Shown here one piece after another: positions 43,511 through 52,325 of a stretch of DNA of 64,000 nucleotides. Location of the stretch: NCBI RefSeq assembly GCF_005930975.1, contig NZ_VBSE01000042.1, positions 1-64,000 on the forward strand. Reading direction: 5' to 3'. Source of the stretch: Apilactobacillus kunkeei (GTDB lineage: Bacteria > Bacillota > Bacilli > Lactobacillales > Lactobacillaceae). Both the position numbers and the translations under genes were made by a program. Positions within the stretch are counted from its first letter, which is position 1. Each line of letters starts with the position of its first letter. The notes under the pieces are model-generated. The model did no database searches. It was given only the letters and a program-made list of their open reading frames with translations, and had not been told where the DNA came from.

Positions 43511-44649
43511 TGAATTATTTCTTATCAATTCCCATCATTTTGTTGTCCGCATTAATTATGGGAACAATTTTTACAAAAATAAATCTGCCATCAGTAGTTG
43601 GACAGTTAGTAGCTGGAATAATAATTGGACCAGCAATTTTAAATATCGTTAAAACTACAAGTTTAATTTCATCGTTAGCTGAATTAGGCGTAATTTTATT
43701 AATGTTTATTGCTGGGTTAGAAAGTGATTTAAATCTACTCAAAAAATACTTGAAACCAAGTATAGTGGTAGCAATATTAGGAATCATCTTTCCGGTTATT
43801 GGTATTTTTTATACTAGTAAATTGTTTCACCTATCAAATGTAGAAAGTCTCTTCATCGGTGTCATCTTTTCAGCAACATCCGTTTCTATTTCGGTTGCCG
43901 TACTAAAGTCAATGAAAGCCTTGAACACAAAAGCTGGTGTGACAATCCTAGGTGCTGCAGTTGCGGATGATATTCTTTCAATCTTATTGCTAAGTATTGT
44001 TATTACGTTTACGGGTATTGATTCGTCACAAGGCAGTTCTAACATTATCATTTTGATATTAATGCAAATTGGATTCTTTATTTTGATTTGGTTTTTATTC
44101 ATCTTAGTCAAAAAATTCAGAATTACACTCATTCCTACATTGGCACCAATACTCGGATTAATTCTTTGTTTATTATTATCCTCTCTAGCTGAACACGTTC
44201 AAATCAGTGCCATTACCGGTGCATTCTTCTCCGGAATATTGGTAGGACAAACTAAATACAAAGAATCAATTAACCACGAAATGAATCAATTTGGTAATTT
44301 GTTATTCATTCCTGTTTTCTTTGTTAACGTTGGACTTAACATGAATATAAAAGGAATTATAGACAATATATCATTATTCCTATCATTATCCATTATTGCG
44401 GTAATTACTAAGTTTTTAGGAGCATATTTAGGATCACGTTTCTTTAAATTCAGTCGTTTATCAGCAACTGAAATTGGTGTTGGAATGATTAGTCGTGGCG
44501 AAGTTGGTTTAATTATTGCTGAGATTGGTTTAAAAAACAATATAATTTCAGATAATTACTACTCGACAATAATCGCTATAATCATATTCACTACTATTTT
44601 AACGCCAATACTATTGAAACCAATCGTACTCAAAATCAAAAATATATAA
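43510..44649 (+). CDS. CPA2-type Na+/H+ or K+/H+ antiporter (paralog 1)
   Basis: A 379-residue membrane protein with about 12 hydrophobic helices and no C-terminal TrkA-N domain. Family features include VVGQLVAGIIIGPAIL in helix 2, AELGVILLMFIAGLESD, GAAVADDILSILLL with the ion-binding Asp pair, and MISRGEVGLIIAEIG near the end. It exchanges protons for a monovalent cation. The start is GTG with AAAGGAAG upstream. A related gene lies at 48831-49982. Confidence 0.88.
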   Translation: MNYFLSIPIILLSALIMGTIFTKINLPSVVGQLVAGIIIGPAILNIVKTTSLISSLAELGVILLMFIAGLESDLNLLKKYLKPSIVVAILGIIFPVIGIFYTSKLFHLSNVESLFIGVIFSATSVSISVAVLKSMKALNTKAGVTILGAAVADDILSILLLSIVITFTGIDSSQGSSNIIILILMQIGFFILIWFLFILVKKFRITLIPTLAPILGLILCLLLSSLAEHVQISAITGAFFSGILVGQTKYKESINHEMNQFGNLLFIPVFFVNVGLNMNIKGIIDNISLFLSLSIIAVITKFLGAYLGSRFFKFSRLSATEIGVGMISRGEVGLIIAEIGLKNNIISDNYYSTIIAIIIFTTILTPILLKPIVLKIKNI

Positions 44650-44677
44650 AAAGACACCCAATGGGTGTCTTTTTTTG
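44648..44677. terminator. Terminator between antiporter and thiW
   Basis: Stem AAAGACACCC / GGGTGTCTTT flanked by A and T runs; usable in both directions. Confidence 0.85.
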
Positions 44678-44678
44678 T

Positions 44679-45188
44679 TTACTTAAAAAATAACTTTTGA
44701 ATGTCTTTAAACTGACGAGTTTTGGAAAGTCTCAACAAGATAATGTATGCAATGATGGATCCTGAAATTGCACCACCAAAGAATTTAGGAGTGAACACGA
44801 ACCAGAATAGTTGGTTAGAACTTCCGGTGTACCAAACCATCACAGGATATGAAGCAAGTGATCCTAATACCCCGGTTCCAACGATTTCACCAATGACCGC
44901 CATCCAGTTTTTACGGTAGATAAGATATAGTAATCCGGCCAAAAATGCCCCGAAAACTGCTCCAGTTAATGCTAGTGGTGGAATCCCTAACAGTAACATT
45001 CTAAGACAAGCACAGACGATAGCCATAACTAGCGCATACCATGGTCCCATCAAAACTGCAGCAGTAACATTTAATACCGATGACATAGGTGCCATTCCTT
45101 CAATTCTAAAAATTGGTGATAAAACAAAATCTAGTGCAATCATAATTGCTAAAATTGTTACTTTCTTGATGCTAACTTTTGAATCCAT
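44679..45188 (-). CDS. thiW: ECF transporter S component ThiW
   Basis: Substrate-specificity subunit for uptake of the thiazole precursor of thiamine. The 169-residue protein has five to six hydrophobic helices, with the ThiW-type IFRIEGMAPMSSVLNVTAAVLMGPWYALVMA block. The frame extends to 45233, but GAGAGGGG selects ATG 45188. It is controlled by a TPP riboswitch of its own. It supplies thiazole for ThiM of the distant thiamine salvage operon. The ECF energising module is not in this window. Confidence 0.9.
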   Translation of the reverse strand: MDSKVSIKKVTILAIMIALDFVLSPIFRIEGMAPMSSVLNVTAAVLMGPWYALVMAIVCACLRMLLLGIPPLALTGAVFGAFLAGLLYLIYRKNWMAVIGEIVGTGVLGSLASYPVMVWYTGSSNQLFWFVFTPKFFGGAISGSIIAYIILLRLSKTRQFKDIQKLFFK

Positions 45189-45250
45189 TAATAAAGCCCC
45201 TCTCAAATATGTATACTTCATCAATGGATGCACCCATACAGTACTTTATT

Positions 45251-45281
45251 AAAAAAGTCCCTATCTTTGATAGATAGGGAC
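45251..45281 (-). terminator. Riboswitch-controlled terminator before thiW
   Basis: Perfect 9-bp stem GTCCCTATC / GATAGGGAC with a T6 tract on the minus strand, between aptamer and thiW. Confidence 0.88.
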
Positions 45282-45283
45282 AG

Positions 45284-45366
45284 TCCAAGTGCGTTATCTT
45301 CCCTAGCGCCAGCATTATCTGGATCAGGTTCTTGGGTATAATCTCAGCCTTTTAGGGCACCCCATT
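45284..45366 (-). promoter_or_regulatory. TPP riboswitch upstream of thiW
   Basis: On the minus strand: TGGGGTGCCC, then GGCTGAGATTATACCC, AACCTGATCCAGATAATGCT and GCGCTAGGGAAGATAA. These are the conserved THI-box elements in order. It is followed by an intrinsic terminator. Confidence 0.95.
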
Positions 45367-45420
45367 AATGTTTGTATGTTTAAAATAATACATTAGTTCT
45401 ATGCAATAGTCAAAATTAAT

Positions 45421-45451
45421 TAGTGGACAAAAGCCACTACTTTGATATAAT
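45421..45451 (+). promoter_or_regulatory. MarR promoter with palindromic operator
   Basis: Inverted repeat TAGTGG-N7-CCACTA (45421-45439) immediately upstream of TATAAT (45446-45451). It covers the spacer and -35 region, so it could mediate autorepression by the MarR protein encoded downstream. Confidence 0.55.
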
Positions 45452-45472
45452 CCTTTAAAAGGAAGTGATTAT

Positions 45473-45922
45473 ATCAACAATAAACAAATCGAAACTATCA
45501 GACACTTTAACCGTAAATATACACAACAATTAGGAATATTGCAGAAAAACGTCTTTAATAGCGAAATAAGTTGGGCTGAAGCTCGAATTCTAATGGATGT
45601 TGGGTACATGAAAAATCCTACACCAATGAAAATTGCAATCAACTTAGACCTTGATAAAAGCTACGTCAGTCGTGTCATCAACAAGTTAAATAATTTAAAA
45701 TACATTGAAAAGAAAGATACAAAAAAAGATAAAAGAACAAAATTAATATATTTAACAAATACTGGAAAGCAAGTTGTTGAACAACTAAATATTAATTCCG
45801 ATAAACAAATTCAATTAATCATAGATAATCTCAGCAATGAAGAACAAGAGTCCTTTTATCAATCAATTAATACATTGAATCAGCTACTAGAAAAAGGTGG
45901 TATCAATCATGTGGAAAACTAA
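45473..45922 (+). CDS. MarR family transcriptional regulator; apparent ATC start
   Basis: A winged-helix regulator of about 149 residues. The recognition region is KIAINLDLDKSYVSRVINKLNNLKYIEKK and the wing is KDKRTKLIYLTNTGK. The N-terminal dimerisation helix (NNKQIETIRHFNRKYTQQLGIL) is encoded in frame upstream of the first TTG at 45539, and no ATG, GTG or TTG precedes it. The AAAAGGAA ribosome site at 45457-45464 places initiation at ATC 45473. It overlaps the acetyltransferase gene downstream, so its target is probably this operon. Confidence 0.78.
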   Translation: MNNKQIETIRHFNRKYTQQLGILQKNVFNSEISWAEARILMDVGYMKNPTPMKIAINLDLDKSYVSRVINKLNNLKYIEKKDTKKDKRTKLIYLTNTGKQVVEQLNINSDKQIQLIIDNLSNEEQESFYQSINTLNQLLEKGGINHVEN

Positions 45923-46334
45923 ACAATTTTCAGAATTAACTTTAGAAGAACTTTTTGAAATTTATCGTGTCAGATCAGAGGTATTCGTCGAGGAACAACA
46001 TATCGTCTATGCTGATCCAGATGAGAACGATAAAAAAGCACTTCATATTTTCGAAACAGATGGCAGGAATATCACTGCTTACGCTAGAATTTTTAAAGAT
46101 CATGATCACATTACTTTTGGTAGAGTTTTAACGACTAAAAAAGTTCGTGGAACAGGAAAAGGAAAAGAACTACTAGAAAAAATTTTAAATGTAATAAATC
46201 AATATTTCCCTAATACCAGAATCGAAATCGATGCTCAAGCATACGCAGTTGGTTACTACGAAAAAAGTGGGTTCAAAGTTACCAGTGAACCATTTATAGA
46301 AGCCGGTATTAATCATATTAAAATGGAATATTAA
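45909..46334 (+). CDS. GNAT acetyltransferase, ElaA-like
   Basis: A 141-residue GNAT-family protein of the ElaA type. The N-terminal YRVRSEVFVEEQHIVYADPDENDKKA is the ElaA signature; GRVLTTKKVRGTGKGKELLEKIL binds acetyl-CoA; IDAQAYAVGYYEKSGF forms the C-terminal motif. An AGGTGG ribosome site selects ATG 45909, overlapping the MarR gene by 14 nt. Physiological substrate unknown. Confidence 0.88.
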   Translation: MWKTKQFSELTLEELFEIYRVRSEVFVEEQHIVYADPDENDKKALHIFETDGRNITAYARIFKDHDHITFGRVLTTKKVRGTGKGKELLEKILNVINQYFPNTRIEIDAQAYAVGYYEKSGFKVTSEPFIEAGINHIKMEY

Positions 46335-46455
46335 ATGTAAATTTATAAAAATGTTTATTATTGCATAAGTTTTGTTAACAAATATTGTTTTAACTATTAA
46401 AATAATTTTATAATAATCTCGAAGTTATTTTATTACATGCTTGGAGGTTCTGATT

Positions 46456-47229
46456 ATGGTTAAAAAAGTTGCTTTAATTACAGGTGCTGGTCAAGGTATT
46501 GGAAAAGGAATCGCTTTACAACTAAGTAATGACGGATTTCTAGTAGCATTAGCTGGTCGTCACTTAGATAAAGTTAATGAAGTTGTCACAGAAATTAATA
46601 ATAAAGGTGGCCAAGCAATTGGAATTCAATGTGACGTCGGCAAAAAAGAGGATGTAGAAAAAATTATTCAATCGACTGTTTTAGAGTTCGGTCAACTTGA
46701 TGTTTATATTAATAATGCCGGAATCGCTATCGTGGATCCAGTAGAAAAAATCTCAGAAAAAGATGCAAGTAATCTATTAGAAATTAATGTTTTAGGTTCT
46801 TTATACGGAATTCAAGCCGCTGCAAAACAATTTAAAAAGCAAGGAACACCAGGTAAAATCATTAACGCTTCTTCAATTGCAGGCTACGAGGGTTTTCCAA
46901 TGCTAAGTGTATATTCAGCAACTAAATTTGCTATAAGAGGATTAACGCAAGCTGCTGCAAAAGAATTAGCAAAAGATAAAATCACAGTAAATTCATACTG
47001 TCCAGGTATAGTTTTAACGCCAATGTGGGACGAAATTGATGATAAAATGACTAAACTAGACGGTCGTGAAAAAGGTTCAGCTCTAAATGATGCGATTAAA
47101 AGTATTGCGTTAGGACGTGGTGAACAGCCCGAAGATGTTGCTAACCTTGTTTCGTTTTTATCTAGTGAAAAATCAAATTACATTACCGGTCAATCCATTA
47201 TTGTCGATGGTGGAATCCAATTTTCTTAA
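46456..47229 (+). CDS. Short-chain dehydrogenase, acetoin reductase-like (paralog)
   Basis: A 257-residue SDR of the same subfamily as 16030-16803: [12 protein letters not shown] cofactor motif, NNAGIA, catalytic SSIAGYEG...[10 protein letters not shown], and [12 protein letters not shown]. The GGAGG ribosome site at 46443-46447 selects ATG 46456. It is monocistronic. A function in diacetyl/acetoin or other carbonyl reduction is likely; the exact substrate is undetermined. Confidence 0.83.
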   Translation: MVKKVALITGAGQGIGKGIALQLSNDGFLVALAGRHLDKVNEVVTEINNKGGQAIGIQCDVGKKEDVEKIIQSTVLEFGQLDVYINNAGIAIVDPVEKISEKDASNLLEINVLGSLYGIQAAAKQFKKQGTPGKIINASSIAGYEGFPMLSVYSATKFAIRGLTQAAAKELAKDKITVNSYCPGIVLTPMWDEIDDKMTKLDGREKGSALNDAIKSIALGRGEQPEDVANLVSFLSSEKSNYITGQSIIVDGGIQFS

Positions 47230-47240
47230 AAAACAAAATA

Positions 47241-47270
47241 AAAAAGCCTACCGAAACGGTGGGCTTTTTT
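47241..47270. terminator. Bidirectional terminator
   Basis: Stem AAAAGCC.ACC / GGT.GGCTTTT flanked by A and T runs, between the SDR and the convergent secreted protein gene. Confidence 0.8.
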
Positions 47271-47275
47271 AGATG

Positions 47276-48076
47276 TTAAAGGTTAAGATTAACAGCGATT
47301 GTATCATCAGTAACCTCAGGTGTGTAGTTAAACGTAAACGAACTAAAGTCCGCAGGAGTTGAATCATCATTTCCAACGAATGTTAGGTCGATTACTTGTT
47401 GACTGTTTGCTGGAACATTCATCGCATATCCACTATCAGTATTCCATGCTGGGTATAGCTTCTTATCAACATTGTTTGACGCAATATAATTATTATTATC
47501 AGCAGCAAAGAAGTAATCATGAGAATAACTATCAGGATTTTGAACCAAGAAAGTAAGTGTCATTGCCGTATGGTACTGACTATTTGTTAAATTATAGTAG
47601 GTAATACCTTTTAGTATTAGCTTATTTGGTGCTTGATTATCAGTACTGTCATCTTTAACAAGTTGATTATTGTACGATTTGTACTGCTTATTAGTGTATT
47701 CCACCTTAATTGGATCACTATTATTTGTATTGATAGTGATTGTTGGATTACTGTAAGTAATTGGAGTAGGTCCCGCAGGAGTCTTAGCTACATGTTTTAC
47801 CACTTTTTTCTTAGCTACATGTTTCTTAGTAGCTTTCTTCTTTTTCTTAGCTACCTTTTTCTTTGAATGCTTCTTAGTAGCCTTCTTCTTGCTCTTCTTT
47901 GTTGTCTTCTTGTGCTTCTTTGAAGATTTCTTTGCTTTCTTGTGCTTCTTTTCATTCTTATGATGAGTAGCAGCATTCGCTTCAACTGAAGTAAATGAAC
48001 TAATCGAAGTTGATGCACTCGCAGCAAAAAGTGTTAATACTGCCAAAATGGCAAAAAAAGACTTTTTGATTTTCAT
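47276..48076 (-). CDS. Secreted lysine-rich protein with beta-sandwich C-terminal domain
   Basis: A 266-residue exported protein. The signal peptide (residues 1 to about 36, ending ANAATHH) is followed by about 60 residues that are mostly Lys with His/Ala/Ser (KKHKKTTKKSKKKATKKH). A short linker, AKTPAGPTP, leads to a C-terminal domain of about 160 residues with alternating strands. That domain resembles the DUF4352-like beta-sandwiches of Gram-positive lipoproteins; this is a guess. The basic tract resembles those at 7568-9456, but the C-terminal domain is different. GGGGGG precedes the ATG. Confidence 0.75.
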   Translation of the reverse strand: MKIKKSFFAILAVLTLFAASASTSISSFTSVEANAATHHKNEKKHKKAKKSSKKHKKTTKKSKKKATKKHSKKKVAKKKKKATKKHVAKKKVVKHVAKTPAGPTPITYSNPTITINTNNSDPIKVEYTNKQYKSYNNQLVKDDSTDNQAPNKLILKGITYYNLTNSQYHTAMTLTFLVQNPDSYSHDYFFAADNNNYIASNNVDKKLYPAWNTDSGYAMNVPANSQQVIDLTFVGNDDSTPADFSSFTFNYTPEVTDDTIAVNLNL

Positions 48077-48547
48077 ATCAAAATCCCCCCGAAATATATA
48101 TGTAATAATATTAAAAATTCATTTAACTTTTTTTCATATTATTATAATATTTATATAAAGTCTATTACATAATAACAAACTTCTAATAATATAAAGTTAA
48201 TATATACGCCGTTCAATCCATATTTTATAAGGATGTTGGCGATTTTCAATCCATATACGTATGAATTTTTATCATCTTTTTTATATTTAGTATACAAAAT
48301 GTCAATATTAAGCAAAGCTAACTATTTAAATTTTTATGGAGTAATTGCATAAATTCGATTGTGATTTTAATAACTTGTTATGAATCTGTAATTTTTTTAT
48401 TTTCACTATCTGTTCAATAATTTATCAATATCGCCTAAAAAACATTTATTAGTGAACACGTTGTTTATTTCTAATTTTTTCACTAAATTTAAATCAATTA
48501 AAACCCCTGATACAATAAGTTAAAAATTAGTAAGGGGGGCTTTAATA
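48077..48547. other. AT-rich intergenic stretch
   Basis: No supported gene. A 12-bp direct repeat TTCAATCCATAT occurs twice near 48212 and 48245; otherwise only AT-rich promoter-like sequence was seen. Confidence 0.5.
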
Positions 48548-48808
48548 ATCGTCCATTTAAAATGCCCAATATGTGGAAATTTATTTTTCAATCAGTTGAA
48601 ATGCAAATACTGCAGAATGATCGAAAATCAATTAAAAGTAGATTTAAAAAAATCATGCATACGATTAACGAATTCTTTTGATAAGAGAATAAAGCACATG
48701 ACTTTTTTCGGTGATGATAAAATTCTGCCTTTATATGCATTAATTTTTGCGATACTAACAGCCTTGGTCATTGATTTAGTTATAGTGTTAATTTCATATT
48801 TCCCATAA
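48548..48808 (+). CDS. Small zinc-ribbon membrane protein; apparent ATC start
   Basis: About 86 residues. The N-terminal half contains two Cys pairs, KCPICGN and KCKYCRM, which form a zinc ribbon; a basic segment follows, then one hydrophobic helix (about residues 64-84). The first conventional start, TTG 48596, would delete the first Cys pair. In-frame codons upstream give only ATA 48545 and ATC 48548 after an AGGGGGG ribosome site, so ATC (8 nt spacing) is the likely initiator. Function unknown. Confidence 0.6.
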   Translation: MVHLKCPICGNLFFNQLKCKYCRMIENQLKVDLKKSCIRLTNSFDKRIKHMTFFGDDKILPLYALIFAILTALVIDLVIVLISYFP

Positions 48809-48829
48809 AAAAAGTCGGCTCACGCCGAC
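48807..48829 (-). terminator. Terminator after antiporter paralog 2
   Basis: Stem GTCGGC / GCCGAC followed by T7 on the minus strand. Confidence 0.75.
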
Positions 48830-48830
48830 A

Positions 48831-49982
48831 TTAGTTTTTATATTTTCGTTTTAATAATACAATGGGTTTTAAGATTAAAGGAGCTATGATGGTTGTCATT
48901 ACAATCACTGCAATCAAAGTAGAATAATAGCTAGTGGAAATAAAGTGGCTGCCTAATCCTGCTTGAGCAATAACGATTCCAACTTCTCCTCGACTAATCA
49001 TTCCCGCTCCAATTTCTGCGGAATTAAACTTGTCAATTCTACTAATTCTTGCACCAATAAATGCACCTAAGAATTTAGTTACTACTGCTAACAAAGTTAA
49101 AATTACAAACAACCAACCATTTTTTAATATTCCTGTCACTTGCATTTCCACACCAATGCTAACAAAGAATATTGGAACTGCTAATAATCCTCCCATCCCC
49201 TTTAACCTTGACGTAAGTGGTTTTTGGAATTCTGTTTTGCTAAATATCAAACCAGCAAAGAATGCCCCAGTTACTGCGCTTAACTTAACCATTTCCGCGG
49301 TTCCGGATAGGAATAAGCATAATAAAAATGAATATAATCCAATCTTTTGTGGACTTAAATCTAAAACATCGATCAATAAGGTGACTACTTTATAGCATAA
49401 CCATAGAAATACAAAAAATATAACTTGTAAAACAATTAATAATAGTGCATCGGAATTACCATGACCTCTTCCAATTCCTAGAAGTGGAATTGCCACACTC
49501 AATAAAACAATAGAAATAATATCATCAGCAACGGCTGCCGCTAAAATTGTGGTTCCAGCTGGAGATTTTAATTCATTCATCTCTTCTAGCACAGCGACCG
49601 AAATTGAAACAGATGTTGCTGCAAATACAATACCAATAAAAGCACTTTCTATTAATGAAACTTGAAGGTATCGACATACAAAGTAAATTGAAGCTACCGG
49701 AAATATGACTCCCATGAAAGCAACAATCAATCCAGGACCAAAATACTTTTTTAACCTGTCTACGTCACAAGTGAGTCCAGCTACAAACATCAAAAGAACA
49801 GCGCCAAGTCCCGCTAATGAGACGACTACATCCTGACGATGAATTAATCCTAAAAATGAAGGGCCTAAGATGATTCCCCCGAAAATCTGTCCGACTACTT
49901 CTGGAATATGTATTTTTGATGCGATTAGTCCGAAAATTTTCGCAAACGCAATCATCAAAAACAATGCAATTAAATAATTCAA
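48831..49982 (-). CDS. CPA2-type cation/proton antiporter (paralog 2)
   Basis: A 383-residue membrane protein with about 12 helices, close to the 43510-44649 protein: VVGQIFGGIILGPSFLG, AGLGAVLLMFVAGL, AAAVADDIISIVLL and MISRGEVGIVIAQAGLG. The frame opens at 50009, and ATG 49991 lies only 2 nt after GGGGGAG. The TTG at 49982 is 8-10 nt downstream and aligns exactly with the paralog's start (M-N-Y), so TTG is preferred. No regulatory C-terminal domain. Confidence 0.85.
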   Translation of the reverse strand: MNYLIALFLMIAFAKIFGLIASKIHIPEVVGQIFGGIILGPSFLGLIHRQDVVVSLAGLGAVLLMFVAGLTCDVDRLKKYFGPGLIVAFMGVIFPVASIYFVCRYLQVSLIESAFIGIVFAATSVSISVAVLEEMNELKSPAGTTILAAAVADDIISIVLLSVAIPLLGIGRGHGNSDALLLIVLQVIFFVFLWLCYKVVTLLIDVLDLSPQKIGLYSFLLCLFLSGTAEMVKLSAVTGAFFAGLIFSKTEFQKPLTSRLKGMGGLLAVPIFFVSIGVEMQVTGILKNGWLFVILTLLAVVTKFLGAFIGARISRIDKFNSAEIGAGMISRGEVGIVIAQAGLGSHFISTSYYSTLIAVIVMTTIIAPLILKPIVLLKRKYKN

Positions 49983-50084
49983 ATAAATCATTCTCCCCCG
50001 ATGAAACAATCTTGTTTATAAAAAAATAATAAAGTAGTAACATTTATAAATAACTTATTACTTTAAGGAAAGGGAGTCAACATT

Positions 50085-50786
50085 ATGGATGCGCCTCATC
50101 CCGCTCATTTTGGCGAAAAGATTTCCACTGCATTCTTTCTTACTTCAATTGGCGGATGCCTAGATGCCTACACTTACATAGAACACGGTGGGATATTCGC
50201 TAGTACACAAACCGGTAATTTAATTTTATCTGCTTTAGCATTAACACAATTCAACTTTGGTCACTTTTTAGAACGTATTTTGCCAGTTATCGCTTTTTCA
50301 TTTGGTATTTTATTAGCTAACTGGATTCACCATAATCTCGATAAATATAAATTAAATTATTGGAAGGTTTACATTCTAATAATTGAAATAACTCTGACTA
50401 TTATAGTCGGTTTTTTAAAACATAACGTTCCCCAACTAGTCATTACCACTTCCATGTCTCTAACAACCGCTCTTCAACTTTCAACGTTTAATACAATGTC
50501 AGGATTGGGTTATTCCAACATGTTTAGTACTGGAAACCTGCAAAAGACAATGAATAATTTATTCTTATATTTAAAAACCAAAGAAGATGAATTTAAAACT
50601 AAATTAATTTATTATAGTGGCTTAGTATTTAGTTTCTTATGTGGAGCATTCGAAGCAAGTATATTATCGATATTCCTACATACCAAGACTATTTGGGTGG
50701 TTAGCGTTGAATTAATCATAATTTTGCTATTCCAGTTTAAATTTATCTTGATCTATAAACATGAAAATAAATTACAAAAAGAGTAA
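50085..50786 (+). CDS. YoaK (DUF1275) family membrane protein
   Basis: A 233-residue membrane protein with about six hydrophobic helices. The N-terminal SIGGCLDAYTYIEHGGIFASTQTGNLI motif is the YoaK/DUF1275 signature, repeated in weaker form at STFNTMSGLGYSNMFSTGNLQ. Function is unknown in the family. AAGGAAAGGGAG precedes the ATG. It is divergent from the antiporter. Confidence 0.85.
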   Translation: MDAPHPAHFGEKISTAFFLTSIGGCLDAYTYIEHGGIFASTQTGNLILSALALTQFNFGHFLERILPVIAFSFGILLANWIHHNLDKYKLNYWKVYILIIEITLTIIVGFLKHNVPQLVITTSMSLTTALQLSTFNTMSGLGYSNMFSTGNLQKTMNNLFLYLKTKEDEFKTKLIYYSGLVFSFLCGAFEASILSIFLHTKTIWVVSVELIIILLFQFKFILIYKHENKLQKE

Positions 50787-50808
50787 ATAGAAAATTTACT
50801 CTTTTTTT
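50776..50808. terminator. Terminator after the YoaK-like gene
   Basis: Stem AAAGAGTAAA / TTTACTCTTT followed by T7. Confidence 0.82.
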
Positions 50809-50878
50809 ACGTTCAATTTACTTAAAAATGACATTACACTGCTAATCTATAGTTACAAAAACACAGAGGAGTGGTTAG

Positions 50879-52018
50879 ATGATTAAAAAGCATAAATATC
50901 TTTTGCTACTATCAACACTTATATTTATGGGTCAATCGGCAATATCACCAAAATTTACGGCTCATGCTCGTAATGAAACTAAAGCCAAACCATACAATTA
51001 TAACTTTTCTTACAAATATGTTTTAAATCATATTAAAAAAGATAAAAACAACCAATTAAAGTTAAAATCTATAGATGAAGCTATCAAATATAATTACTGG
51101 CACAAGCCTGATTTCAATTCAACTCAAAAGGTAGGTGTAACCAGCTCCTCAAACAATGAAGAGTTAATCTCTTTATATGAAAAAGCATTAAAAATCAGTC
51201 CAAATAACATTAAATATCTACTAGGATTATCGTCTGTCTATCAATTAAATGACAATCCAAAAGAAGCACAATTGGTATTAAATCGAATCAGACATCTAAG
51301 TCCGAGTAACTACCAATCATTACTTCAATTAGCAATGAATAATGAATTATTCAAACAACCGAAAAGATTCGCGACATCAATTCAAAATCTAAATCGTCTA
51401 AATAGTACAAAAACAAATGAAATCAAAAAAATATCTCAATTAATCAAAAAATCATTAACTATGAATCTAAATCAAACCATTAATAACAAGCAAAAGAAAA
51501 ATAACTATATTATCATTTTAGGTTTCGTACTAAATCAAAATGGAAAGCCTCAAATGACATTGGTTCAAAGACTTGAAAAAGGACTAACGTTAGCAAAAGA
51601 ACAACCAAGTTCCAAAATTATCGTCTCTGGTGGTGAACTTCCTGCGGAACCAAAGATTGAAGCTACGGTAATGAAAAATTGGTTAGTCAAACACGGGGTA
51701 GCTAGTAATCGAATCATTACAGAAGAAGGATCATTAGACACCGTCAGTAACGCATTAAACGTGACAAAAATATTAAATAAAAATCATGCTAAACATGCCA
51801 CCATTGTTTCCAGTGCATCACATATGCGTAGAGCTTACACATTATTCGAAGTCGCTAAATTAGTTTCAAACGGTAGATATGGACTTTCCCAACTTGTTTC
51901 AATCGATAAACAAAATTCTCTAAAGTCTTTAAATGAAAATGATCCTGCAGTAAATAAAATTATTTTGGATTCTTTAAGAACAAGTGGATACTGGTTACTT
52001 CCAAATATTCAAAGATAA
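50879..52018 (+). CDS. Secreted YdcF/ElyC-like (DUF218) protein with TPR-like region
   Basis: A 379-residue exported protein. The signal peptide (residues 1 to about 31) is followed by a helical repeat region resembling TPRs (about 95-165: LYEKALKISPNNIKYLLGLSSVYQL...). The DUF218 domain (about 205-360) contains NNYIIILGFVLN, SSKIIVSGGE, EATVMKNWLVKHGV, TVSNALN and ATIVSSASHMRRAYTLF. YdcF-type proteins are associated with envelope and polysaccharide metabolism. Unlike typical YdcF proteins, which are multi-span, this one appears to be secreted. Confidence 0.75.
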   Translation: MIKKHKYLLLLSTLIFMGQSAISPKFTAHARNETKAKPYNYNFSYKYVLNHIKKDKNNQLKLKSIDEAIKYNYWHKPDFNSTQKVGVTSSSNNEELISLYEKALKISPNNIKYLLGLSSVYQLNDNPKEAQLVLNRIRHLSPSNYQSLLQLAMNNELFKQPKRFATSIQNLNRLNSTKTNEIKKISQLIKKSLTMNLNQTINNKQKKNNYIIILGFVLNQNGKPQMTLVQRLEKGLTLAKEQPSSKIIVSGGELPAEPKIEATVMKNWLVKHGVASNRIITEEGSLDTVSNALNVTKILNKNHAKHATIVSSASHMRRAYTLFEVAKLVSNGRYGLSQLVSIDKQNSLKSLNENDPAVNKIILDSLRTSGYWLLPNIQR

Positions 52019-52019
52019 T

Positions 52020-52052
52020 AAAAAAGAACTTCAATAAAGAAGTTCTTTTTTA
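52020..52052 (+). terminator. Terminator after YdcF-like gene
   Basis: Stem AAGAACTTC / GAAGTTCTT followed by a T run. Confidence 0.85.
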
Positions 52053-52232
52053 TTCGGATTTTACTTATTAAACGTTAGTATATCAATACTTTGGGCACGA
52101 TATGTAAGTATTCAATTTGAACATTTTTAGACAAAATTTCAAAAATGTTCGATGAAAAAATGCGGAATCACTCTACACTACGTATTATGAGAAAATTAAA
52201 TTATTATAATCATTCAGTACGCACTATTCAAA

Positions 52233-52300
52233 TTGACATTCAAGAATGTTTTTACACTATATATGCGTGTTACCATTATTTCAGACACAAGTTATAGTGT
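52233..52300 (+). promoter_or_regulatory. nrdD promoter with tandem NrdR boxes
   Basis: Two 16-bp sites, ACACTATATATGCGTG (52254-52269) and ACACAAGTTATAGTGT (52285-52300), resemble the NrdR consensus acaCwAtATaTwgtg. They are exactly 31 bp apart, three helical turns, as NrdR requires. The first overlaps the -10 region behind TTGACA (52233-52238). Expected: NrdR-dATP represses this operon. Confidence 0.75.
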
Positions 52301-52325
52301 ATATTTTAAGGATAGGACTGATATA

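Noticed and set aside
44722-44919. Plus-strand frame opposite thiW
   Set aside because: Shadow of thiW, which has a TPP riboswitch, ribosome site and family motifs.
48212-48256. Direct repeat TTCAATCCATAT as an attachment site
   Set aside because: Only two nearby copies, no integrase or mobile gene around.
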